From Bacteroidota bacterium (GTDB lineage: Bacteria; Bacteroidota; Bacteroidia; Chitinophagales; Chitinophagaceae): DNA of 64,000 bases. The stretch lies in assembly GCA_023417815.1 (NCBI GenBank), contig JAEZEI010000064.1, positions 62,001-126,000 of the forward strand, given 5' to 3'. The translations under genes and the position numbers were made by a program. A model generated the notes under the pieces. That model did no database searches. It was not told where the DNA came from and saw only the letters and a program-made list of their open reading frames with translations. Numbering within the stretch: position 1 is the stretch's first letter; every line of letters begins with the position of its first letter. Shown in pieces: positions 9,698-17,904 of this stretch.

Positions 9698-9819
9698 TTG
9701 TAACACTCCCGCTGGTTTTTTGGGAAATTGTTACAACCCTTGTAACAACACCTGCGGATTTTGTAAAGATGTTACAACCCTTGTAACAATTCCGGGCGTT
9801 TTCCGGGGAAATGTTACAA
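9698..9819. repeat. degenerate 41-42-bp tandem repeat with TTGTTACAA palindromes
   Basis: TTGTAACA occurs at 9698, 9740 and 9781 and TGTTACAA at 9729, 9770 and 9812, so a unit of 41-42 bases is repeated about three times. At the junctions the two halves form palindromes, TTGTTACAA-CCC-TTGTAACAA at 9728-9748 and a shorter copy at 9770-9788. Between them each unit keeps a GC-rich core followed by a T run. The whole 340-base gap 9553-9892 has no gene; besides this block it holds a -7-like box and the M48 terminator. The function is unknown; operator array or remnant of a small repeat element are both possible. Confidence 0.8.
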
Positions 9820-9845
9820 CTAAAATTGAATAACAATGCTTTACA

Positions 9846-9871
9846 CAAAAAAGGGTAGCAATGCTACCCTT
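9846..9871 (-). terminator. intrinsic terminator of the M48 peptidase gene
   Basis: Perfect 9-bp stem AAGGGTAGC/GCTACCCTT with a 3-base loop. On the minus strand it is followed by a T run, about 20 bases past the stop codon of the M48 gene. Confidence 0.85.
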
Positions 9872-9892
9872 AGTTTGGTTACTTTTTGGATC

Positions 9893-10696
9893 TTACTTTC
9901 TTGGTTTATAATACTTAAGTGCTTCAGGCATATATTCTTCCAGTTTCCGAAGCCGGCTGTTATCTGCAGGATGGGAAGAAAGGAACTCAGGCGGTTTATT
10001 ACCCTGGCTTGCCTTAGCCATTCTTTGCCAGAATGGGATCGCTTCCCTGGGGTTATATCCGGCCATTGCCGCGAAGATCAGTCCAAAACGATCTGCCTCA
10101 AGCTCCTGTTTCCTGCTGTTAGGCAGCAATACGCCAACAGTAGCTCCCGGTCCGAACACGTTGTTAAAGATGGCATTAGCCTGCGAATTACGCTGGGTGA
10201 ATACGTTCCCGGCAACCTGGAGGCCCTGGGCAACAGCAACCTGGCTCATTCTCTCGTTCCCGTGGTTAGCAACGGCGTGTAGGATCTCATGTCCCATAAC
10301 AATGGCCAGTGCGGCTTCATTCTGGGTAATTGGCAGTAACCCAGTGTAAACCACAACTTTACCGCCAGGCATGCACCATGCATTAGCCTGGTTGTCCTGA
10401 ACAAGGTTGAATTCCCATTTATAACCGTCGAGCTCGCTTGCGAGACCCTGGCTCCTGTAATAAGTGGTAATGGCTGAAGCTATTCTGCTACCCACCCTTT
10501 TTACCATTTCGGCGTCGCGGTTATTACTTGCGCTTACCACCCTATTCTCGCTAAGGAACTGCCGGTATTGCTGAATTGCTTCCTGTTGAAGGGCCGATTC
10601 CGGGAAAAGGGAGAGCTGGCTCCGCCCGGTTATTGAATTTGTGCTACAGGCAATGAATGCCGGTACTATGCTGAAGAGTAGAATTATCTTTTTCAT
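9893..10696 (-). CDS. M48-family metallopeptidase lipoprotein
   Basis: This 267-residue protein is a zinc metallopeptidase of the M48 family (BepA/LoiP/Oma1-like), which act in outer-membrane protein quality control. The zinc motif HEILH is at residues 136-140, followed by the downstream Glu ligand in ELEADRFGL. The N-terminus MKKIILLFSIVPAFIACSTN is a lipoprotein signal with the lipid-accepting Cys at residue 17, so the enzyme is anchored to a membrane facing the periplasm. It lies downstream of plsY on the same strand, with a 7-bp inverted repeat just before its ATG. Confidence 0.93.
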   Translation of the reverse strand: MKKIILLFSIVPAFIACSTNSITGRSQLSLFPESALQQEAIQQYRQFLSENRVVSASNNRDAEMVKRVGSRIASAITTYYRSQGLASELDGYKWEFNLVQDNQANAWCMPGGKVVVYTGLLPITQNEAALAIVMGHEILHAVANHGNERMSQVAVAQGLQVAGNVFTQRNSQANAIFNNVFGPGATVGVLLPNSRKQELEADRFGLIFAAMAGYNPREAIPFWQRMAKASQGNKPPEFLSSHPADNSRLRKLEEYMPEALKYYKPRK

Positions 10697-10700
10697 TTTT

Positions 10701-10722
10701 CAAAGGGGTTTTGTACCCTTTG
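10701..10722 (-). repeat. inverted repeat just upstream of the M48 gene start
   Basis: CAAAGGG at 10701-10707 and CCCTTTG at 10716-10722 form a 7-bp stem with an 8-base loop, ending four bases before the M48 ATG on the minus strand. It could be a leader hairpin that affects translation, an operator, or a weak terminator of plsY without a U tract. Confidence 0.5.
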
Positions 10723-10762
10723 ACTCAATTGACATACCAATATTGAAAAAGAAAAGTGAATA

Positions 10763-11422
10763 TTACTCCTGCTCACCTCTGCGGCGGGCCTTTCGGCGGT
10801 CGCGGTGTTTCATTATAGGCATCCTGCTTTCAACTCCGCGAAGAAGCCTGCCGATATTTTTCTGGTGGGTGAAGATCACCAACAAAGCTACCAGCAAAGC
10901 GAAGACCCTGTACATCACCTCGTTTTCATTCCATATCCATAAAACACAGACAGGAAGCATTAAGGCACTCAGGATTGAGCTGAGAGATACATAGCGGGTG
11001 AGATATAGTACTAGAAGAAAAACCCCAACGCAGGTTGCAGCGATTACAGGCTGCAGGGTTAATATCATCCCGAAAAGCGTTGCCACACCCTTTCCACCCC
11101 TGAAGCCAGCGAAGATCGGGAACATGTGGCCAATAACTGCTGCGAGACCAAGCCCTATCATCAGGTTTATACGCGCAACCTCATGATCGAAATAATATGG
11201 AAGAAATGAAAATAGAGATGCTGCAAGGATACCTTTAATAATGTCGAAAACCATCACCATGGTACCGTATTTTGAACCCAGCACCCTGTAAGTGTTGGTA
11301 GCGCCCATATTACCACTGCCATAATCCCTGATATCAATACCAAAGAATCTTTTGCTGATAATTAATGCCGTTGGAATGGATCCGATCAAATATGCAACTA
11401 CAATTAAAGCCAGTTCTTTCAT
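10763..11422 (-). CDS. plsY: glycerol-3-phosphate acyltransferase PlsY
   Basis: PlsY transfers the acyl group from acyl-phosphate to glycerol-3-phosphate, the first step of phospholipid synthesis, in the inner membrane. The 219-residue, multi-helix protein has the three family motifs: GSIPTALIISK near residue 14, GSGNMGATNTYRVLG near residue 36, and GGKGVATLFG near residue 108. The C-terminus is basic. Length is normal. A TAACTTCG box (minus strand, 11455-11462) lies upstream. plsX is not next to it. Confidence 0.96.
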   Translation of the reverse strand: MKELALIVVAYLIGSIPTALIISKRFFGIDIRDYGSGNMGATNTYRVLGSKYGTMVMVFDIIKGILAASLFSFLPYYFDHEVARINLMIGLGLAAVIGHMFPIFAGFRGGKGVATLFGMILTLQPVIAATCVGVFLLVLYLTRYVSLSSILSALMLPVCVLWIWNENEVMYRVFALLVALLVIFTHQKNIGRLLRGVESRMPIMKHRDRRKARRRGEQE

Positions 11423-11517
11423 TCGTTTCTTTAGGTTGTGTTGAAGTTGAACGCCGAAGTTACAAAAAACATTGTACCCCTCCTGCTAAACGATGCTTAA
11501 TGTTTGTAGTGTTATTA

Positions 11518-12342
11518 CTACCTGGTAACGTGAAGCATCCACCATTGATCTTTATATTCTGACCGGAAGATCTTAAACCCGGTCCTGGTAAATAAAGGGA
11601 TCACCATGTTTTCATCAGCGGCCAGCATTCCGCTGAAAAGCGCTACACCACCGGGTTTCAGCGCCCTGTAAATATTGTCAAGCTGGTCGAGTATAACATT
11701 ACGGTTAATATTCGCCAGCATGATATCCACTTCATTCACCGCAACTACAGTACCTTCTTTTCTTAAAGTGATATTACAATTATTGACCATGAAATTCTCT
11801 GCAGCATTTTCAATGCAATTCTCATCATTATCCACCGCGGTAACAATTCCGCCCTCACGGCTGGCAATTATTGCAAGCACTCCTGTTCCTGTTCCGTAAT
11901 CAAAAACATTTTTATTACTGAAGTTAAGTAACGACATCTCCCTGGCCATCAAAAATGTAGTTGCATGATGCCCCGTTCCAAAACTCATCCGGGGAGTTAT
12001 CACTATATCATGTTTGCATGCCTGATCATTTTCATGGAAAGGAGCGCGGATCACTGCATAAATCCCATTTCCCTGCGCACCAGGCACAAGCACCGGTTCA
12101 AAAGAAGATTCCCATATGGCATTCCAGTTCACATGTTCGATGTATTCTTTAGCCGGGGTACTGCCTATCATCCCGTAAATGGGTAACAGGTCTGCATCAT
12201 CATGGTCTTCTTCTGAAAAATATGCGGAAAAAATTCCCGGAAGATCTTCAAAACTATAGGCGCCCTTTGTTTCAAGCAAGGCAGTTGCGATCTCTTTCTG
12301 AAGATCATTAAGCTTATGAAAACTGAGTTTTACGTATCGCAC
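11518..12342 (-). CDS. prmA: ribosomal protein L11 methyltransferase PrmA
   Basis: PrmA uses S-adenosylmethionine to methylate ribosomal protein L11. The 274-residue protein has the SAM-binding motif FDYGTGTGVLAI (about residues 142-153), the acidic post-motif TAVDND and the catalytic-site motif LANINRNVI near residue 210, in the usual order. The N-terminal L11-recognition domain is shorter than in enterobacteria, as is common in Bacteroidota. It starts just downstream of the pnp terminator, so it is probably read separately from pnp. Confidence 0.95.
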   Translation of the reverse strand: MRYVKLSFHKLNDLQKEIATALLETKGAYSFEDLPGIFSAYFSEEDHDDADLLPIYGMIGSTPAKEYIEHVNWNAIWESSFEPVLVPGAQGNGIYAVIRAPFHENDQACKHDIVITPRMSFGTGHHATTFLMAREMSLLNFSNKNVFDYGTGTGVLAIIASREGGIVTAVDNDENCIENAAENFMVNNCNITLRKEGTVVAVNEVDIMLANINRNVILDQLDNIYRALKPGGVALFSGMLAADENMVIPLFTRTGFKIFRSEYKDQWWMLHVTR

Positions 12343-12351
12343 GATAAAAAG

Positions 12352-12375
12352 AAAAAAAGCTGCCGAAGCAGCTTT
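12352..12375 (-). terminator. intrinsic terminator of pnp
   Basis: Stem AAAGCTGC/GCAGCTTT with a 4-base loop; on the minus strand it runs into a T tract, right after the pnp stop codon and just before prmA. Confidence 0.8.
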
Positions 12376-12379
12376 AGTT

Positions 12380-14545
12380 TTATTCAGATTTAGGTTGTTC
12401 TGTTTTTGGTGGTTGCTGGGCAGGCTGAGGTCTTTCAGGCTTTGGCATCAAAACCTTCCTGCTCAATTTGAATTTCCCGGTACGGGGATCAATATCAAGC
12501 AGTTTAACCTTCACTTTATCACCTTCTTTAAACACACCTTCCATGGTTTCAAGGCGCTTCCAGCTTATTTCACTTATGTGCAGAAGTCCTTCTTTCTTCG
12601 GCAGGAATTCAACGAATGCACCGAATTCCTTAATGCTCTTCACGGTTCCTTCATAAGTATCGCCTACCACCGGAACGGCAACAAGGCTGTTTATCCATGC
12701 AAGAGCCCTGTCGAGACCAGCTTTTTCTTTAGAGAAGATGGAAACTTCGCCCACATTGTCAACCTCTTCGATATTAATGGTTGCACCGGTTTCGCGCTGA
12801 ATCTCCTGGATCACTTTACCACCTGGTCCGATCACAGCACCAATGAATTCTTTATCGATATTTATCTTAACCATTCTTGGTGCATGAGGTTTAACATCAG
12901 GACGTGGAGCTTCAATGCACTCATACATCGCATCAAGAATATGAAGCCTGCCGTTGCGTGCCTGGTGAAGAGCTTTCCTCATGATATCCATGCTAAGTCC
13001 GTCAACTTTTATATCCATCTGCACACCGCAGATACCTTCCCGTGTACCGGTAACTTTAAAGTCCATATCACCAAGATGATCTTCATCACCCAGTATATCT
13101 GTCAGTATCGCAAACTTGTCGTCTTTTTTAATAAGGCCCATCGCAACTCCGCTAACATGCTTCTTCAACGGAACACCTGCATCCATCAGGGCAAGGGAAC
13201 CTGCGCAAACGGTTGCCATACTTGATGAACCGTTACTTTCCAGGATATCACTAACTACCCTTACAGTATATGGATAATCATTACCCGGCATCATTTGACG
13301 AAGAGACCTCATTGCAAGGTTTCCATGACCAACCTCCCTTCTGCCAACACCTCTCATCATTTTAACTTCGCCTGTTGAGAACGGAGGGAAATTATAATGC
13401 AGGATGAATTTGGTATAATCACTTTTGTGTGCACTTTCCACCAGCAATTCATCCAGCGGGGTGCCGAGCGTAACCGTAGTCAGCGACTGGGTTTCGCCCC
13501 TGGTGAACAATGCTGATCCGTGAGGTGTGGGCAGGATATCGGTTTCCATATCCAGTTGCCTGATATCTTCGGTACCTCTTCCGTCGAGCCTTCTTCCGTT
13601 ATCCAGGATCATGTCGCGCACCACGTGGTATTGAAGTTCCCCTGTATAAAAACCGATCAGTTTTTTGTCTTCTTCAGGAAGTTCTTCTCCCAACCATGTC
13701 ACCACTTCTTCATGAAGCGCTTTAAAAGCATCACTTCTTTCATGTTTTGCAGTTCCAGCAGAGGCGATGGCATTCATCTTATCCTTTGCATAACCGATTA
13801 TTCTCTGGTTAAGTTCCTCATTCCTGTAAGGCTTGGTGTAATCACGCTTTGCAGGCGCACCAACCAGCTGGTGAAGTTCCTTCTGCGCATTAACCTGGAT
13901 CCTGATCGCGTCGTGAGCTACTTCGATGGCCTGGATAAGATCTTCTTCCTGGCATTCTTTTGCTTCACCCTCCACCATCATGATATTCTTTTCTGTGGCA
14001 GCGATGATGAATTCCATATCCGACCTCTCCATTTCAGAACGGGTTGGATTGATGACCATCTTTCCTTCGATCCTGCCCACTCTCACCTCGGAAATGATCT
14101 CCTGGATGGGAATATCAGAAACTGCAAGAGCAGCAGAGGCTGCAAGGCATGCCAGTGAATCCGGCATCACCTCTTCATCAGAAGAAATAAGGGAAACCAG
14201 TACCTGCACATCACAGAAATAATCTTCTGGGAACAGCGGACGCAGGGCCCTGTCTATTAACCTCGAGGTAAGGATCTCGTAATCGTTGAGGCGCGCTTCG
14301 CGCTTGAAGAAAGAACCCGGTACCCGTCCGGCAGATGCGAATTTTTCCTGGTAATCTACAGAAAGGGGAAAGAAGGATTGCCCTTCCCTTGGTTCTTTGT
14401 TTGCTACCACTGTTGCCAGCAGTACGCAATTTCCCTGGCGCACTATAACGGCGCCATCGGCCTGGCGGGCCATTTTACCTGTTTCGATGGTAACATTCCT
14501 GCCACCGCCGATATCGAAGGTTATCGTTTTTGCTTGTAAAGCCAT
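12380..14545 (-). CDS. pnp: polyribonucleotide nucleotidyltransferase (PNPase)
   Basis: PNPase degrades RNA 3' to 5' by phosphorolysis and is part of the RNA turnover machinery. The product has two RNase PH domains (about residues 10-230 and 310-540), then a KH domain with GAVIGPGGKVIQEI, and an S1 domain with YEGTVKSIKEFGAFVEF near residue 640. The frame is open upstream to 14608, but the ATG at 14545 gives the conserved N-terminus MALQAKTITFDIGGGRN and is preferred. It lies downstream of rpsO, as in many bacteria, with a 9-bp hairpin between them. Confidence 0.97.
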   Translation of the reverse strand: MALQAKTITFDIGGGRNVTIETGKMARQADGAVIVRQGNCVLLATVVANKEPREGQSFFPLSVDYQEKFASAGRVPGSFFKREARLNDYEILTSRLIDRALRPLFPEDYFCDVQVLVSLISSDEEVMPDSLACLAASAALAVSDIPIQEIISEVRVGRIEGKMVINPTRSEMERSDMEFIIAATEKNIMMVEGEAKECQEEDLIQAIEVAHDAIRIQVNAQKELHQLVGAPAKRDYTKPYRNEELNQRIIGYAKDKMNAIASAGTAKHERSDAFKALHEEVVTWLGEELPEEDKKLIGFYTGELQYHVVRDMILDNGRRLDGRGTEDIRQLDMETDILPTPHGSALFTRGETQSLTTVTLGTPLDELLVESAHKSDYTKFILHYNFPPFSTGEVKMMRGVGRREVGHGNLAMRSLRQMMPGNDYPYTVRVVSDILESNGSSSMATVCAGSLALMDAGVPLKKHVSGVAMGLIKKDDKFAILTDILGDEDHLGDMDFKVTGTREGICGVQMDIKVDGLSMDIMRKALHQARNGRLHILDAMYECIEAPRPDVKPHAPRMVKINIDKEFIGAVIGPGGKVIQEIQRETGATINIEEVDNVGEVSIFSKEKAGLDRALAWINSLVAVPVVGDTYEGTVKSIKEFGAFVEFLPKKEGLLHISEISWKRLETMEGVFKEGDKVKVKLLDIDPRTGKFKLSRKVLMPKPERPQPAQQPPKTEQPKSE

Positions 14546-14600
14546 TGGATAAAATTTTACGGTCGGGAAACGACCTGTGAATGTTGGCTGTAAAAGAATA

Positions 14601-14626
14601 ATTCCCAACTAATGAAGGTTGGGAAT
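14601..14626 (-). terminator. hairpin between rpsO and pnp
   Basis: Perfect 9-bp stem ATTCCCAAC/GTTGGGAAT with an 8-base loop lies 24 bases past the rpsO stop on the minus strand, followed by TATTCTTTT. It could be a partial terminator of rpsO or a processing site in the pnp leader, by analogy to the rpsO-pnp region of Escherichia coli, where RNase III cuts and PNPase autoregulates. The latter is inference. Confidence 0.6.
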
Positions 14627-14649
14627 ATTCATACTACATACGTTTCAAA

Positions 14650-14922
14650 TTATTTACGGAGCCCCAGTTTTTCAATCAGGCTTCTGTAACCCGCAAGATC
14701 GTGCTTGCTTAAATAAGTTAAAAGGCGCTTACGCTTACCAACCATCTGCATTAAACCTCTCTGGGAAGAGAAATCTTTTTTATTACCTTTCAGGTGATTT
14801 GAAATATGATTGATCTTTTCTGTCAGAAGGGCAATCTGACCTTCAATTGAACCTGTGTTGGTCGCATTGCCACCATATGTAGCGAAAATGTTCGACTTTT
14901 TCTCAGTTGTTAAATACGGCAT
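14650..14922 (-). CDS. rpsO: 30S ribosomal protein S15
   Basis: S15 binds 16S rRNA early in small-subunit assembly. The 90-residue protein has the family signature around residues 38-68 ([20 protein letters not shown] then [15 protein letters not shown]). Length is normal. A -7-like box TACTTTTG lies 51 bases upstream on the minus strand, and pnp follows downstream. Confidence 0.98.
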   Translation of the reverse strand: MPYLTTEKKSNIFATYGGNATNTGSIEGQIALLTEKINHISNHLKGNKKDFSSQRGLMQMVGKRKRLLTYLSKHDLAGYRSLIEKLGLRK

Positions 14923-14972
14923 TTCGATTTTTTTTAAAACCAGTGTTTTAATTTCTTTATTTTAATTGGGTG

Positions 14973-14980
14973 CAAAAGTA
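14973..14980 (-). promoter_or_regulatory. candidate -7 box of rpsO
   Basis: On the minus strand these bases read TACTTTTG, a full match to TAnnTTTG. The predicted leader is about 45 bases. No clear TTTG box upstream. Confidence 0.45.
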
Positions 14981-15036
14981 AGAAATTTCTTTCAATGATG
15001 GTAAAAATACATATGGTAATACGTTAATCCTGAACA

Positions 15037-15777
15037 ATGAACCGGTATGAACATGGAGTGTTAACAGAACTTGCCCAATGGAAACGGGAAATGCAGGCCC
15101 GGCCGGGCATTTCTTCCAAACTGGCCATGAAGATGCAGGGAAAGCTGAATTCCCTCATCCCTGAAAAGGTACATGTTGCCATTTCAGCTGCCATTAGAGA
15201 AATGGTAAAGGGTGTTCTTACCGGTGCTACCTATATAAGTCCGCCACCCCTGCAACATTCTTCGCTGGAAACCAGGGAAATAAAGGTGCTTGATACGATG
15301 CAGGTGTATAAAAATACGGGAGCTGCCGAGGGGGGAATTGCCGGTGCGGGAGGCTTTCTGCTGGCCTTGGCTGAATTCCCGGTATTGCTGGCCACAAAAA
15401 TGAAGATGCTCTTCGATATAGCCGCTCACTATGGTTATGATACCAGGGACTACAGGGAAAGACTGTACCTGCTCCATATATTTCAGCTTGCTTTCAGCAG
15501 CCAGGAGCGCAGGAATAATGTTTTCCGGGAAACTGTGAACTGGAACCAGAAACTGGAAACCCTTCCGGCAAACATCAATGAATTTGAATGGCGCAGGTTT
15601 CAGCAGGAATATCGCGATTATATCGACCTGGCCAAGATCGCTCAGCTTGTTCCGGTTATAGGTGCAGCGGTGGGTGTGGTGGTAAATTACAGGCTAATGA
15701 ATAAACTGGGAGTCACTGCCATGAACTGTTTCCGGATGCGCTGGGAAGAGTCCGGGTTTACATTATATCAATCCTGA
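15037..15777 (+). CDS. EcsC-family protein
   Basis: The 246-residue protein resembles the EcsC family, named after Bacillus subtilis EcsC, whose molecular role is unknown. Visible traits are the glycine-rich amphipathic segment GAAEGGIAGAGGFLLALAEFPVLLATKMKML (about residues 94-124, a possible membrane-associated helix) and the C-terminal hydrophobic stretch VPVIGAAVGVVVNYRLMNKLG near residue 208. There is no EcsA/EcsB ABC transporter beside it. Its last 20 bases overlap the 3' end of the convergent gene at 15758. Confidence 0.85.
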   Translation: MNRYEHGVLTELAQWKREMQARPGISSKLAMKMQGKLNSLIPEKVHVAISAAIREMVKGVLTGATYISPPPLQHSSLETREIKVLDTMQVYKNTGAAEGGIAGAGGFLLALAEFPVLLATKMKMLFDIAAHYGYDTRDYRERLYLLHIFQLAFSSQERRNNVFRETVNWNQKLETLPANINEFEWRRFQQEYRDYIDLAKIAQLVPVIGAAVGVVVNYRLMNKLGVTAMNCFRMRWEESGFTLYQS

Positions 15778-17848
15778 TCTTCTGCAGATCGCTTTCAGGT
15801 CCCACCTCGAGGAGATAATACCCTTTTTGTAATGAGGCTGTTCCGGGTAAGGCCACCCTTGTACCTTTATAAGGTGACCGTATCTTGCCCCAGGTTACCT
15901 TGGTCCCTGAATTATCATATAGAGTATAGGTAAAATCACCCTTGTCGTTTGTTATCAGCATGATCGGTTTTCCTGCATTTACCGGCCTGGGGTATGTTAC
16001 GTAGATTTTCTCCTCTTTTTTAACCGGTTCCGCGGCAGGAACTACCGGTACACTGACAATTACAGAGGGTGTTTTTGAAGAAACAGACAAGGGTTTACTG
16101 TAAGAAAAGTTCCCTGTAGTATCCATGATCCTTAATCGATAGGTCACCACCAGGTCTTCGATCTTCATAGTGTCCAGGTAGGAATAGGTTAAAACCCCAC
16201 TGCCCTTCCCTGGGATTACAGAGGCCAGCAGGCTGTACGGTCCGTTGGCAACACTTTTCTCGATCTCATATTTACTAATTGACAATTCATTTGCCGCCTG
16301 CCAGGATAACCTGTTACCTGAAGATTCATTTTCTTCCAGCGTAAAATCAACAAGCGTGAACGGTATTGAAACAACTCCGGGCGAAGCTGTGTTTGAAAGC
16401 CCGCTCTCATTGGAGGTTCTGTCGATAACGGTTATGGCAAAATATTTCCTGGAGCTAACGAGCGTTGCGGAATTATTATTTGGAGGCAGAACCGCAATGA
16501 GCGATTCAGGATCCTGGATATGGATCGAAGGTGAATCTGAAGCATATACCAGGATCTTCCGGATCGCATTCTTTAAAGAGTTTTGCTTTGGCAATTCCCA
16601 ATTCAAAATAACCACATTGCCTTCCAGCGTAGCTGCTAAAGCATGAGGCGCTAAAGGTTTTTCCGAATCGAGCCAGGGCATTTCCGGAACGATTGCGGGT
16701 TTGGCGTACAGCCTTTTCAATGAATCGAACAGTCCAAGATTGTTTCCCAGGATAGATGATGTATTATAGACCGCATGGCCTTTAATGTTCCCTAAGGCTT
16801 GCTGACGTGTAAATAATACCTGCGAAGGCAATTCAGAAGGATCCGACCATCCATATGATCCACCTCTTTCAACCTTATAGGCTGCTAAGCCAATATACAT
16901 GTGCCTGTTTCCGGCAATGCTGTTCCACCAGGGAACGATATCACCAAAACGAGCCCCGGGTTGGCGCGCAGACCAATAGACTTGCGGCTCCAGGTAATCG
17001 ATCCAGCCTTCTCTAAGCCACTTACGGGTATCGGAATAAAGAGACGTGTAGTGCTCGAGGCCGGTGGTTGGTGTACCTACAGAATAGTCCCTGCTGTTGC
17101 GGTAGATACCCGACGGCGAAACACCAAACTTTACCCACGACTTAATTGATCTTACCTGTTTGGAAACTTCGTTTATTAAGAGATCAACATTATCCCTTCT
17201 CCAGTCGGCCCTGTTTACAAATCCCCGGTTATACGTAGTAAAGGTCCTGTTATCATTCACGGCGGGATCGGGATAAAAATAGTCATCGAAATGTATCCCG
17301 TCAATATCGTATCGCCTGGTTATATCTGAAACGACCTTTATAATATGATCACGTACCGCGGGAATTCCCGGGTCAAGTGTTACCAGGCTTCCATAACGCA
17401 ATAACCATCCTGGCTCTGTCCTGCTGATATGATTAGGAGCTGCAGAAGATAGATTAGCAGAATTTCCTGCCACGCGGTAGGGATTTATCCATGCATGAAA
17501 TTCAATTCCTCGTGCATGGCAAGCCTCGATCATGAATTGCAGAGGGTCCCAGTAAGGATCCGGTGCCCTGCCCTGGATACCGGTGAGGTCGGCCGACCAG
17601 GGTTCAAATGGGCTTGGATACATTGCATCGGCCTGGCTTCTTACCTGCACATAAACAGAATTAAATCCGCTGTTGGCAAGAGCATCAATGATCCTTATGA
17701 AATGAGCCTGCTGTTGTTGGGGACTTTGACCTCTTACAGGAAAATCAATATTGGTATATGTGGCGATCCAGGCCCCCCTTAATTCCTCCTTCTGCCCAAA
17801 TACATTCAGAACAAATAATAATAATACTGCCGTAACCCACTTCTTCAT
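15758..17848 (-). CDS. glycoside hydrolase-like GHL10 family protein
   Basis: The 696-residue secreted protein starts with a signal peptide (MKKWVTAVLLLFVLNVFGQ). Residues 22-340 form a TIM-barrel-like GHL10 domain (formerly DUF187; YngK-like) with typical motifs LRGAWIATYTNIDFP, VYVQVRSQADAMYPS, HAWINPYRV, DGIHFDDYFYP and EPQVYWS. The C-terminal half holds two fibronectin-III-like segments and a last beta domain ending in KGYYLLEVGPESDLQKIRID. By family analogy it acts on cell-envelope or surface polysaccharide; the exact substrate is unknown. It follows the M16 peptidase gene, with a terminator between them. Confidence 0.9.
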   Translation of the reverse strand: MKKWVTAVLLLFVLNVFGQKEELRGAWIATYTNIDFPVRGQSPQQQQAHFIRIIDALANSGFNSVYVQVRSQADAMYPSPFEPWSADLTGIQGRAPDPYWDPLQFMIEACHARGIEFHAWINPYRVAGNSANLSSAAPNHISRTEPGWLLRYGSLVTLDPGIPAVRDHIIKVVSDITRRYDIDGIHFDDYFYPDPAVNDNRTFTTYNRGFVNRADWRRDNVDLLINEVSKQVRSIKSWVKFGVSPSGIYRNSRDYSVGTPTTGLEHYTSLYSDTRKWLREGWIDYLEPQVYWSARQPGARFGDIVPWWNSIAGNRHMYIGLAAYKVERGGSYGWSDPSELPSQVLFTRQQALGNIKGHAVYNTSSILGNNLGLFDSLKRLYAKPAIVPEMPWLDSEKPLAPHALAATLEGNVVILNWELPKQNSLKNAIRKILVYASDSPSIHIQDPESLIAVLPPNNNSATLVSSRKYFAITVIDRTSNESGLSNTASPGVVSIPFTLVDFTLEENESSGNRLSWQAANELSISKYEIEKSVANGPYSLLASVIPGKGSGVLTYSYLDTMKIEDLVVTYRLRIMDTTGNFSYSKPLSVSSKTPSVIVSVPVVPAAEPVKKEEKIYVTYPRPVNAGKPIMLITNDKGDFTYTLYDNSGTKVTWGKIRSPYKGTRVALPGTASLQKGYYLLEVGPESDLQKIRIDIM

Positions 17849-17860
17849 GAACCCAGATTT

Positions 17861-17885
17861 AAAAAAAAGCGGCCCGAAGCCGCTT
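17861..17885 (-). terminator. intrinsic terminator of the M16 peptidase gene
   Basis: Stem AAGCGGC/GCCGCTT with a 5-base loop, followed on the minus strand by eight T. It lies 20 bases past the M16 stop codon and just before the GHL10 start. Confidence 0.85.
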
Positions 17886-17904
17886 AGGTATTTTAATTAA
17901 ACAA

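Noticed and set aside
12395..14158. Long plus-strand open frames of 276 and 212 codons opposite pnp
   Set aside because: They are antisense to a full-length, clearly conserved pnp and have the odd Phe/His-rich composition of shadow frames.
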